Origin: SIG672 sp045535095
Lineage (GTDB): Bacteria; Bacillota; Clostridia; Oscillospirales; CAG-272
Assembly (NCBI GenBank): GCA_045535095.1
Contig: JAZSKY010000013.1
Location: forward strand, 1 to 12,658
Length of the DNA: 12,658 nucleotides
Reading direction: 5' to 3'
Shown here: positions 6,711 through 12,658 of the stretch, in pieces
Layout: each line of letters starts with the position of its first letter
Numbering within the stretch: the stretch's first letter is position 1
The notes under the pieces: model-generated
What the model was told of the DNA's origin: nothing
The model's input: the letters and a program-made list of their open reading frames with translations, nothing else
Database searches by the model: none
Made by a program: the position numbers and the translations under genes

Positions 6711-7190
6711 TTAAATGCTGTAAAGCAGACAGACCGCGTGAGCCGAGATAGCCTCTTTGTTTCCGGTAGCGCCAAGCCCTTCCTCGGTGGTCGCCTTGAC
6801 GTTTATATTTTCTATGCCACAACCGAGCGTGTCGGCTATGTTTTTTCTCATTTCTTCAATGTAGGGACGCATCTTCGGTGCCTGCGCGATTATCGTAATA
6901 TCGGCGTTTGAAAGGACGAGCCCTTTTTCGCGTACTGCGTCTCTGACTCTCTCAAGAAGGAGCATACTGCAAATTCCCTTGAAATCGTCGCTTGTGTCGG
7001 GAAAGAGCTTTCCGATGTCACCGAGAGCGGCAGCTCCGAGCATCGCGTCCATCAGCGCGTGGACTGCAACGTCCGCGTCCGAGTGACCGAGAAGTCCCTT
7101 TTCAAAAGGAATTTCCACTCCGCATAAAATAAGCTTTCTGTCCGAAACAAGACGGTGCAGGTCGTATCCGTGACCGATTTTAAAGTTCAT
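6711..7190 (-). CDS. ispF: 2-C-methyl-D-erythritol 2,4-cyclodiphosphate synthase
   Basis: This 159-residue enzyme of the MEP isoprenoid pathway cyclises CDP-methylerythritol phosphate to methylerythritol cyclodiphosphate. Zinc ligands are visible as D10 and H12 in GHGYDLH and H44 in VAVHALMDA, matching D8, H10 and H42 of the E. coli enzyme. GHSDADV (35-41), LFPDTSDDFKG (62-72) and the C-terminal NVKATTEEGLG (130-140) are family signatures. Length is normal. Two in-frame ATG codons are possible, at 7199 and 7190. The AGGA in front of them is only 2 bases from the first and about 11 from the second, so neither spacing is ideal; I prefer 7190, which is closer to the usual family start. Either way the gene overlaps the end of ispD, so the two are probably translated together. 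Confidence 0.96.
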   Translation of the reverse strand: MNFKIGHGYDLHRLVSDRKLILCGVEIPFEKGLLGHSDADVAVHALMDAMLGAAALGDIGKLFPDTSDDFKGICSMLLLERVRDAVREKGLVLSNADITIIAQAPKMRPYIEEMRKNIADTLGCGIENINVKATTEEGLGATGNKEAISAHAVCLLYSI

Positions 7191-7941
7191 TTTCAGCATT
7201 TTCCTTTCGTTTTCTGTCCGAAATTATGGCCTCTGCAAGGAGCGCGTCGCTTTTGTGTGTGACCTTGAAATTAGGCTCCTTTACCTCGAAAACCTTGACC
7301 TTGAAGCCTGCGTTTTCAAAGAGGGAAGCATCGTCCGTCGCCTCAAGGGCCTCGCTCTGTGCATAGTATGCGGCGGCGCGGTAGTGCTTTACCGAAAAGA
7401 CCTGCGGAGTCTGTGCCATCCAGAGAGTCGCTCTGTCGGGAGCCTTCTCTAAGACGTATCCGCTGCGCGATACGATCTTCGGTGTATCAACTGCGCGGCA
7501 GGCGGCAATACAAGCCTTTGACTTATATGCGCTCTGTATTATTTCGTCGATAGCTTCGGGAGTAATCAGCGGACGTGCCGCATCGTGTACCGCAATAAAG
7601 GACACGCCCTCGGAGATCGCTTCAAAGCCGCAAAGAGCCGATTTCTGTCTCGTTTCTCCTCCGATTACGACCTTTGTCGGCTTTGTCAGAGAAAGAGATC
7701 TTATTATCTTTTCTATCGCGGAAATATCCTCTTTTCTGGATACTACGATAATTTCGCCCGTGTTTTCCGAGCGGTCAAACGCGAGAAGGGAATATGCGAT
7801 CATCGGCAGAGAGCAAATGGGGGTAAGCTGCTTTGGAAGACTGTCTCCCTTGGAAAACCGCGATCCGCTTCCGCCCGCGAGAATTATCGCGGCGCACCTG
7901 CGATCCGAGAAGGCTCTGCAAAGCCCTTTTAAAATACTCAT
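7180..7941 (-). CDS. ispD: 2-C-methyl-D-erythritol 4-phosphate cytidylyltransferase
   Basis: This 253-residue enzyme transfers CMP to methylerythritol 4-phosphate, the third step of the MEP pathway. The nucleotide-binding loop is AAIILAGGSGSRF (17-29), with K37 in LPKQL. Later signatures are GGETRQKS (94-101), VHDAARPL (118-125), AQTPQVF (176-182), EATDDASLFE (200-209) and NFKVTHKSD (224-232), in the expected order. It has about 16 residues before the nucleotide loop, slightly more than most IspD proteins, with no obvious function. The start is supported by AAAGGAG about 10 bases upstream. It follows the M18 peptidase gene by 30 bases and overlaps ispF. The next enzyme in the pathway, IspE, is not encoded in this window. 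Confidence 0.96.
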   Translation of the reverse strand: MSILKGLCRAFSDRRCAAIILAGGSGSRFSKGDSLPKQLTPICSLPMIAYSLLAFDRSENTGEIIVVSRKEDISAIEKIIRSLSLTKPTKVVIGGETRQKSALCGFEAISEGVSFIAVHDAARPLITPEAIDEIIQSAYKSKACIAACRAVDTPKIVSRSGYVLEKAPDRATLWMAQTPQVFSVKHYRAAAYYAQSEALEATDDASLFENAGFKVKVFEVKEPNFKVTHKSDALLAEAIISDRKRKENAENEL

Positions 7942-7971
7942 AAGGAATGCTCCTTTGTTTTGTGGGTGTCT

Positions 7972-9270
7972 TTATCTTATTTCGTATCCCGCGTCAGATA
8001 CTGCGCTGAATTTGCTTAAAAAGAATACCTTCGCGAATTTTATAAGGTATCCTGTGTCGTGATATCCTGCCGTTTCGCATATACTGTGCATTGCGAGCTG
8101 TGCAAGACCGATGTCGGCGCAGCATACGGGAGTCTGATGCAGAAGAATGTTTCCGAGCGTCGAGCCGCCGACAATGTCAGCGCGGTTTGCGTAGCTCTGA
8201 CAGGGAACTCCTGCCTTTTCGCAAAGCTTTCTGACTATCGCGCCCGACATTGCGTCGGTGGTGTATCTCTGCGATGCATTCGTCTTTATAACGATTCCGC
8301 CGTTTATAACGGGTGCGTTCTGCGCGTCAAAAAGCTCGGGGTGAGCAGGGTGAAGCGCGTGCGCGTTGTCAGCGGAAATCATAAACGATCTCGCAAGAGC
8401 GGCGTGGTAGTCGGCTCTGTCTCCGCCGAGCGAGACGACTGTTCTCTCAAGTACCTCGGGGAGAAAATTCGAGAATGCGCCCTCGCGTGAGGAGCTTCCC
8501 GTTTCCTCGTTGTTGAAAAGTGCAAGGACGGGTACGCCCGACACCTTGTCAAGATCAGCCATTGCGCGAAGGAATGAAAATGCGCACTGGAGGTCGTCAA
8601 GTCTCGGTCCGTAGAGGAATTCATAGTTTACTCCCATGCGGCCGCAGGAGGCTCTCGGTACTGCAAAGAGGTCGTACGAGAGAATGTCACTTGCCGTAAT
8701 TCCTGCATCTTCTGCGACGACGTCGAGAATGCTCTTTTCACTGTTTTGCGCGTACAGAGGGAGAAAATCCACCGCAAGAGAGGGCTTTTCGATAGTTCCG
8801 AGATGCGCGGGTACGCTCGGGATTATCATAACCTCGCGGTCAAGGTAAACGTTTTCCGATACGATTTTTCCGTCCTTTTCAAAGCATACGCGTCCCGCAA
8901 CAGAAAGCTGACGGTCAAAATAGGACGAGAGATTTGCGCCGCCGTATTTTTCAAGTGTAACTCGGTTGTATCCGCCGCTTTTCACCTCGCAGTTCGGCTT
9001 TAATTTGAGCGCGGGCGAGTCAACGTGCGCTGCGGCGATAGAGAAGGAGAGCTCGGAGATGTCCTCGGGGATACAGAAGGCAATAAGAGAGGATCCGCCT
9101 CTCGTTATAACGTACTTTCCGCCCGGCTTTATATCAAAGCGCTTTGACGCGTCAAGGCGCTCGAATCCGCAAAGAAGGCTTTCGGCAAGCTCTACCGCGT
9201 GGTATGCTGTGGGCGAGCGGTCTATATAATTCATTATGAGAGGAATTTCGTTTGTAATATCAAATTTCAT
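7972..9270 (-). CDS. M18 family aminopeptidase (aspartyl aminopeptidase-like)
   Basis: This 432-residue cytoplasmic zinc metallopeptidase should remove N-terminal residues from peptides; M18 enzymes often prefer acidic residues, though specificity cannot be read here. Likely metal ligands and catalytic residues appear in family order: H82 and D84 in AAHVDSP, D225 (or D226) in RLDD, E255/E256 in NNEETGS, D301 in SADNAHA, and H395 in AMHSICE near the C-terminus. GGANLSSYFDR (110-120) and NASQRYTTDA (331-340) are also typical of the family. Length is normal and no signal peptide is seen. Start: AGGAG about 9 bases upstream. It is the first gene of the cluster that continues into ispD and ispF, and it has a good promoter in the divergent region at 9303-9331. 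It is similar to proteins annotated as M18 family aminopeptidase 2 (apeB). Confidence 0.94.
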   Translation of the reverse strand: MKFDITNEIPLIMNYIDRSPTAYHAVELAESLLCGFERLDASKRFDIKPGGKYVITRGGSSLIAFCIPEDISELSFSIAAAHVDSPALKLKPNCEVKSGGYNRVTLEKYGGANLSSYFDRQLSVAGRVCFEKDGKIVSENVYLDREVMIIPSVPAHLGTIEKPSLAVDFLPLYAQNSEKSILDVVAEDAGITASDILSYDLFAVPRASCGRMGVNYEFLYGPRLDDLQCAFSFLRAMADLDKVSGVPVLALFNNEETGSSSREGAFSNFLPEVLERTVVSLGGDRADYHAALARSFMISADNAHALHPAHPELFDAQNAPVINGGIVIKTNASQRYTTDAMSGAIVRKLCEKAGVPCQSYANRADIVGGSTLGNILLHQTPVCCADIGLAQLAMHSICETAGYHDTGYLIKFAKVFFLSKFSAVSDAGYEIR

Positions 9271-9302
9271 ATTAGTTGCTCCTGAAAATAACTATTCATC
9301 TT

Positions 9303-9331
9303 AATATAACACATTCCAAAGAAAATATCAA
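9303..9331 (-). promoter_or_regulatory. Sigma-A promoter of the M18 peptidase-ispD-ispF cluster
   Basis: On the minus strand -35 TTGATA (9326-9331), a 17-base spacer (9309-9325) and -10 TATATT (9303-9308). The bases TGTG directly before the -10 give it partial extended -10 character. Transcription should start near 9296, about 25 bases before the peptidase start codon. The -35 lies inside a palindrome (9322-9340). Confidence 0.75.
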
Positions 9332-9340
9332 GGATATTTT
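9322..9340. promoter_or_regulatory. Palindrome overlapping the -35 element
   Basis: AAAATATC (9322-9329) and GATATTTT (9333-9340) are perfect 8-bp arms around a 3-base centre. The left arm and centre cover the -35 hexamer of the peptidase cluster promoter. That is a typical place for a repressor operator, but the sequence is AT-rich and a chance palindrome is possible. The regulator is unknown. Confidence 0.4.
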
Positions 9341-9422
9341 GGAAATTACGCCGATTTTTTGATAAAAGTCAGCAAGTTAACAAAAAATTTTATAAATTAT
9401 GAGTTTTTGTTTCAAATAACGA

Positions 9423-9451
9423 TTGAAAAAATACACGTTTGATGCTATAAT
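9423..9451 (+). promoter_or_regulatory. Sigma-A promoter of the Ig-like lipoprotein gene
   Basis: TTGAAA (9423-9428), a 17-base spacer, and a perfect TATAAT (9446-9451) with an extended -10 TGC in front. Transcription should start near 9458, giving a leader of about 50 bases; GGAG lies about 9 bases before the ATG at 9508. The -35 elements of this promoter and the divergent peptidase promoter are about 90 bp apart. Confidence 0.8.
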
Positions 9452-9507
9452 ATAACTGTAAAACTGTACACATACATATTTTATATAAATCTTCGGAGAA
9501 TTGCGAA

Positions 9508-12090
9508 ATGAAAAAACTCTTTATAATTACTCTGCTTATTTCGGTGATGCTTTTCTCGCTTGCGTCCTGTCTTGACCCTGATAGCGAGGACACGAGCGGT
9601 GATAATAATGACGCTATGGACGATAACGTCATAGAGAAAAAAGAGGGAATAGAATTTGAATTTAAGGACGGTGCAACCGTTGACGTTGGCAAGACTGTCG
9701 TTTTAAAGGTCATAAACCTCTCGACGGGTAAGCAGACTGCAAACCTTTTCTGGGAGTCGGATAACCCCGAGGTGCTGACTGTCGATTCCAAGGGAAACGT
9801 TACGGGTGTGTCCGAGGGAAACGCAACTCTCAAGGCAACCACCTTTGACGGCAAGTTTTCGGCAGAATGTGCCGTTACGGTAGTCCTTCGCCTCTCGGGT
9901 GTTCAGCTTAGCTATGAGGACTACGACCTTGAGGTCGGCGACAGCGTACAGCTTGTTGCGACTCCCGTCCCCGGCAGCTACGTCGGTGCAAGTTATACGT
10001 GGCTCTCGAGCGTTCCCGACGTTGTAAGCGTTGACGAAAACGGAGTCGTTACCGCGCATAAGCTCGGAAGCGCGAGCATAATGGTAAGCGCAGAGCCGGG
10101 CGGATATACCGCGATATGTAGCGTAAAGGTCGGTAAATATGCAGATTCGATCACTCTCGAAGCAGAGGAGATGACGATAAATAAGGGGGTTGACCATCAG
10201 CTCGGACTGACTATGCTCCCTGCGGACGCCACAACGAGACCTCACTGGAGATCGTCTGACGAAAGCATCGTTATAGTAAACTCGGGCGGAGTTATAACCG
10301 CCAAAGCGGTCGGCGAGGCGGTAATTACCGTCACCACCACAAACGGACTCAGCGCAAGCTGTAAGATCACCGTAGTCTCTGCGCTCAGCGGCTTTGAATT
10401 TGCCGAGAGTGAGATAGACGTAAGCAAAAATTCGGTAACGCCTCCCTCGATAACATTCGATCCGATCGACGCGACCAATACTAATATAATATGGACGTCG
10501 TCCGATCCCTCGGTCGCATATATTAACGCTAAGGGAATGATAGTCGCCCTCAAAAACGGCACGGTAACGCTTACTGCCGAGTCGGAGGACGGCGGATATA
10601 TCAGAGAGCTTACCGTAAACGTTGTAAATCCTCTTACCTCAATAGAATTTGAGGGCGGAAAGGACGCGCTCACCGGCAAGTATCCCACTATCACAGTACC
10701 CTGTACCGATAGCGTGACCTTGAAGCCGACCTTCAAGCCCTTTGACGCAGACGAGATCCCCTATCTCGTTTGGGAGTCGAGTAACGTGACCGTTGCGAAC
10801 GTAAACGGTGGCGTTCTTGAGACCTATTCGATAGGTACTGCAACTATAACCGTCACCTCTCCTAACGGAGTTTCGGCGTCCTTTGACGTTGAGGTCGTAA
10901 AGAAAATATATCCCGTAGAGAGCTTCGAGGCTCTTTCGGATACATACTATATGAACGTTGGCGACCTGCTCGCGATCAAGTTCAAATATCTCCCGATAGA
11001 GTCGGCGGAGGACGCCTTTATCAGCGGCGTCACCTTCTCGGCGGAGGGAATAGTCCTCTGGAATGAGGAAGTCTCTCGCGTTATCGCGGTCGCTCTCGGT
11101 GAGTGCGACGTTACCTTCAAGATAATAAACGCAGACCTTAGCGAAAAGACCTGCACGGTCAAGATAAAGATCGTTGATGAGAGCGCTTCTCTTGACGAGG
11201 AATATAAGAATGATACACATTCTCTCCGCGACTACTACGGAGCGAAGAAGGAGACTCTCGCGCAGAAATACGCGACTCTCAAGGCAAGAGAAATAGAGCT
11301 TTTAGAGCTTGTCGAGGCGCTTCGAAATGAGATCGCAAACGGTACTCCCGAGCTTCCCGAGATCGGTGAGGGCGAGGAAAATACCACTCCCTCCGAGCCT
11401 CAGGCAGACCCGAGAGAAGCACTCCTTAAGCAGTATGAGGATGAGCTTGTAAGCGTTCGCGTTGAGATCAGAGAGACCGAGCTTGAAGAGGAAAAGTGCG
11501 ATGCCGAAATGGCAAGCGTAATAGAGGGACTCGCGGATAAATATTCCTGTGTTGCGGATCAGATAACCTACGATCCCGATAGCGATCCCTATCCCGAAAA
11601 GGCGGATAGCGAATTTGTCAAGGTGAGCGACTACTCGTCGAACGTTATCTCCGACCTTGACTACGCAAAAGATACGAATGCTACGGGCAAAAAGGTGTAC
11701 GCCTTCAGTGATGCGTATCTGCGTTACGGAACGGTCGGAAAGCTCGTCAAGGTAGCAGATTTCTTCGCTTCGATCAATGACGGCGGATATAAGATCATCA
11801 TCACCGAGGCGTACAGACCGAAGACCGCGCACGATATTATCTCGCTCCTTGGCGCAGGAGATCCCGCCTCCTACGAGCCCTTCTGCACGGGCGGTGCAGT
11901 GCGGATAGTCATTGCAAATCCCGACGGTTCGGTAGCCGAGGATCTTGACGGCGGACTTGCCGAGCTTCTCGCTATGCAAATGGAGCTTAAGGGCTTCACT
12001 TGGGACGAGGCAAACAGCTGCTTTGTCGATGATGACAGTTATGCAGTTGAGGAAAGCTTCCTTTCGTCCGAGGTAATTATCCCTGAATAA
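9508..12090 (+). CDS. Surface lipoprotein with BIG2-like repeats and a degenerate VanX-like (M15) C-terminal domain
   Basis: This 860-residue protein opens with a lipoprotein signal peptide ending in the lipobox LASC, so C21 should be lipidated and the protein held on the outer face of the membrane. An acidic linker follows. Ig-like BIG2-type units lie at about 45-126, 130-208, 213-290, 294-373 and 377-465, with a weaker sixth at 467-556. Most carry W.SS.P.V..V...G.v.a...G.a.I.v. Residues 561-685 are charged and partly coiled-coil-like, broken by a P/E-rich stretch (612-634). The C-terminal 700-845 reads like a VanX/DdpX dipeptidase domain: DLDYAKDTNATGKKVYAF, YLRYGTVGKL and ITEAYRPKTAH. But where the zinc motif SxHxxGxAxD is expected it reads FCTGGAVRI (792-800), and the later ExxH site is CFVDD. 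It is therefore probably catalytically dead or changed in function. It could bind peptidoglycan stems or act as a scaffold; this is inference. It is a single gene with its own promoter. Confidence 0.85.
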   Translation: MKKLFIITLLISVMLFSLASCLDPDSEDTSGDNNDAMDDNVIEKKEGIEFEFKDGATVDVGKTVVLKVINLSTGKQTANLFWESDNPEVLTVDSKGNVTGVSEGNATLKATTFDGKFSAECAVTVVLRLSGVQLSYEDYDLEVGDSVQLVATPVPGSYVGASYTWLSSVPDVVSVDENGVVTAHKLGSASIMVSAEPGGYTAICSVKVGKYADSITLEAEEMTINKGVDHQLGLTMLPADATTRPHWRSSDESIVIVNSGGVITAKAVGEAVITVTTTNGLSASCKITVVSALSGFEFAESEIDVSKNSVTPPSITFDPIDATNTNIIWTSSDPSVAYINAKGMIVALKNGTVTLTAESEDGGYIRELTVNVVNPLTSIEFEGGKDALTGKYPTITVPCTDSVTLKPTFKPFDADEIPYLVWESSNVTVANVNGGVLETYSIGTATITVTSPNGVSASFDVEVVKKIYPVESFEALSDTYYMNVGDLLAIKFKYLPIESAEDAFISGVTFSAEGIVLWNEEVSRVIAVALGECDVTFKIINADLSEKTCTVKIKIVDESASLDEEYKNDTHSLRDYYGAKKETLAQKYATLKAREIELLELVEALRNEIANGTPELPEIGEGEENTTPSEPQADPREALLKQYEDELVSVRVEIRETELEEEKCDAEMASVIEGLADKYSCVADQITYDPDSDPYPEKADSEFVKVSDYSSNVISDLDYAKDTNATGKKVYAFSDAYLRYGTVGKLVKVADFFASINDGGYKIIITEAYRPKTAHDIISLLGAGDPASYEPFCTGGAVRIVIANPDGSVAEDLDGGLAELLAMQMELKGFTWDEANSCFVDDDSYAVEESFLSSEVIIPE

Positions 12091-12097
12091 ACAAAAA

Positions 12098-12120
12098 CAC
12101 CCCGAGAAAGGCTGCTTCTC
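12098..12120 (+). terminator. Possible broken terminator of the lipoprotein gene
   Basis: Eight bases after the stop codon, ACAAAAACACCCCGAGAA looks like the rising arm of an intrinsic terminator. The falling arm starts as TTCTC (12116-12120) but then reads ATAAGG, where GGGGTGTTTTT would complete the hairpin. Only a 5-bp GAGAA/TTCTC stem remains and no U-run follows. It looks interrupted just at 12120. The intact hairpin at 12288-12311 may now serve instead. Confidence 0.4.
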
Positions 12121-12146
12121 ATAAGGAAGTTGGATATTTCTTGTAG

Positions 12147-12247
12147 GGGTCGACGGTCTCGCTGCGGCTCGGTCACGCCACGGCTCTGACAGCCGCGAAT
12201 GGGCTGTCATTCACTACCGTGTCGCCGCTTAGCTACCTCGGCGACCC
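12147..12247. repeat. 101-base imperfect inverted-repeat element
   Basis: The outer ends GGGTCG (12147-12152) and CGACCC (12242-12247) are inverted. An inner perfect hairpin has arms TGACAGCC (12187-12194) and GGCTGTCA (12202-12209) around 7 bases. Between them are further partial pairings such as GCGGC with GCCGC and ACGG with CCGT. The whole could fold as one long hairpin. It has no coding content and begins in a TGTAGGGG head. A small palindromic mobile-type element is a reasonable guess; no target duplication was identified. Confidence 0.5.
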
Positions 12248-12287
12248 GTTAAGATAAAAATTTGATACGCAGAAAACAAAAAGATAA

Positions 12288-12311
12288 CCCCGACAGATTT
12301 TTCTGTCGGGG
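12288..12311. terminator. Intact bidirectional terminator-like hairpin
   Basis: CCCCGACAGA and TCTGTCGGGG form perfect 10-bp arms around a TTTT loop. On the plus strand it is followed by CTCGTTTATT. On the minus strand it is followed by TTATCTTTTTGTTTTC, the better U-rich tail. It may end the lipoprotein transcript, about 200 bases after the stop codon, and/or a minus-strand transcript coming from beyond the window. Confidence 0.7.
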
Positions 12312-12380
12312 CTCGTTTATTCTGTTCGATAAACTTCTATTTATCGTTCCGATTTATCGTCGGTTTCGCATTTGTATTAC

Positions 12381-12409
12381 AAAGGCTTCGGGTAAAGCTC
12401 ATAGCCTTT
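12381..12409. repeat. 7-bp inverted repeat AAAGGCT/AGCCTTT
   Basis: AAAGGCT (12381-12387) and AGCCTTT (12403-12409) are inverted arms around 15 bases, and the right arm runs into the second TGTAGGG head. It is too weak to call a terminator. Confidence 0.35.
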
Positions 12410-12429
12410 TGTAGGGCTGTGCCTTGGTG

Positions 12430-12487
12430 CCGCCGTTGCCTAAAACAAAACTTTTTTGTTACGGCGGGGACAAGCTCCCTCCCGCCG
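12430..12487. repeat. Two mutually exclusive hairpins sharing an arm
   Basis: CCGCCGT (12430-12436) pairs with ACGGCGG (12461-12467), enclosing a smaller stem AACAAAA/TTTTGTT (12444-12450 and 12454-12460). The shared arm CGGCGGG (12462-12468) can instead pair with CCCGCCG (12481-12487). Such alternative pairing is known from attenuators, but no gene follows here, so it more likely reflects a palindromic repeat element. Confidence 0.45.
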
Positions 12488-12512
12488 ATGTAATCCCGTT
12501 ATAATAAAAATC

Positions 12513-12536
12513 GGCAGAGAAAATAATATCTCTGCC
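12513..12536 (-). terminator. Terminator-like hairpin, better on the minus strand
   Basis: GGCAGAGA (12513-12520) and TCTCTGCC (12529-12536) form 8-bp arms around 8 bases. On the minus strand GATTTTTATT follows, a fair U-run; on the plus strand AAAATTTGTTTG follows. It may end a minus-strand gene lying to the right of the window. Confidence 0.5.
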
Positions 12537-12551
12537 AAAATTTGTTTGTAG

Positions 12552-12571
12552 GGGCGATTCACGGATCGCCC
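12552..12571 (+). repeat. TGTAGGGG-headed hairpin with T-rich tail
   Basis: GGGCGAT (12552-12558) and ATCGCCC (12565-12571) are perfect arms around 6 bases, followed by GTTTTTGTTTT. It could end plus-strand transcription. The TGTAGGGGCG head resembles a repeat seen in many gut Clostridia intergenic regions, which is from memory and not checked. Confidence 0.5.
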
Positions 12572-12592
12572 GTTTTTGTTTTGCGGTTTTTG

Positions 12593-12652
12593 CTCCTCCC
12601 GAAAGCCTTCTCCAGCGGAGAAGGTGGCAGCCGCAGGCTGACGGATGAGGAG
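12593..12652. repeat. Cloverleaf-like palindromic repeat
   Basis: Outer arms CTCCTC (12593-12598) and GAGGAG (12647-12652) enclose two hairpins. The first is CCTTCTCC-AGC-GGAGAAGG (12606-12624) and the second is CAGCC-GCA-GGCTG (12628-12640), followed by ACGGATGAGG. This resembles a short palindromic repeat scattered through many gut Firmicutes genomes (family resemblance recalled, not searched). Its function is unknown to me and it contains no gene. Confidence 0.6.
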
Positions 12653-12658
12653 ATCAAG

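Larger units (their letters stand above)
12091..12658. other. Gene-free tail rich in palindromic elements
   Basis: The 568 bases after the lipoprotein gene contain no reading frame I would support as a gene on either strand. They hold at least six hairpin or inverted-repeat structures, listed separately. A TGTAGGG head occurs three times (12143-12149, 12411-12417, 12547-12553), each time at the start of a palindromic stretch. This suggests accumulated intergenic repeat elements and not a coding or RNA gene. Confidence 0.7.

Noticed and set aside
11302..12210. A 302-codon open frame antisense to the end of the lipoprotein gene
   Set aside because: The plus-strand frame has a signal peptide, repeats and a recognisable C-terminal domain; the antisense frame has no motif and runs into the palindromic tail.
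12091..12658. A CRISPR array or tRNA in the palindrome-rich tail
   Set aside because: The repeats are few, unequal in length and spacing, and no tRNA arm pattern or CCA end fits.

Overview
The window looks like a chromosomal segment of a strictly anaerobic, Gram-positive-type bacterium, most likely a gut member of the Clostridia. The grounds are a class III (oxygen-sensitive) ribonucleotide reductase, an IspD/IspF isoprenoid pathway, strong AGGAG-type ribosome binding sites, a lipobox surface protein with bacterial Ig-like repeats, and palindromic intergenic elements of a style common in gut Clostridia. The genus cannot be named from this sequence alone.

Layout: nine genes on the minus strand fill 51-9270 and one large plus-strand gene fills 9508-12090. 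The first minus-strand unit (4094 down to 51) is nrdG-nrdD-trxB. NrdG is the radical-SAM activase. NrdD is the anaerobic ribonucleotide reductase and carries a fused C-terminal redoxin with a CPNC motif. TrxB is a thioredoxin-reductase-like flavoprotein that keeps its CxxC and FAD site but lacks the usual NADPH-phosphate-binding HRRxxxR motif. Together they suggest a self-contained path: electron donor, flavoprotein, fused redoxin, NrdD active site. The promoter of this unit is unusually clear (TTGACA, 17 bp, TATACT). Two NrdR-box-like sequences, 32 bp apart, cover its spacer and its start site, so repression by NrdR when dATP is plentiful is likely.

The second minus-strand unit (9270 down to 4351) is an M18 aminopeptidase, ispD, ispF, then after a 217-base gap rpe, coaD and a membrane-anchored alpha/beta hydrolase. 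It ends in a perfect 10-bp terminator hairpin at 4306-4329. The genes are closely spaced or overlapping, except for the ispF-rpe gap. They are housekeeping functions (MEP isoprenoid synthesis, pentose phosphate, coenzyme A, peptide turnover) with no single pathway in common.

The divergent intergenic region 9271-9507 holds two good sigma-A promoters back to back. The plus-strand gene encodes an 860-residue lipoprotein with five to six BIG2-like domains, a charged coiled-coil-like stalk, and a C-terminal domain that resembles VanX-type (M15) D-Ala-D-Ala dipeptidases but has lost the zinc ligands.

The last 568 bases (12091-12658) hold no supported gene. They are packed with palindromes: a possible broken terminator, a 101-base imperfect inverted repeat, an intact terminator-like hairpin, three elements that start with a TGTAGGG head, and a cloverleaf-like repeat at the end. 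No CRISPR array, tRNA, rRNA, insertion sequence or phage gene was seen.
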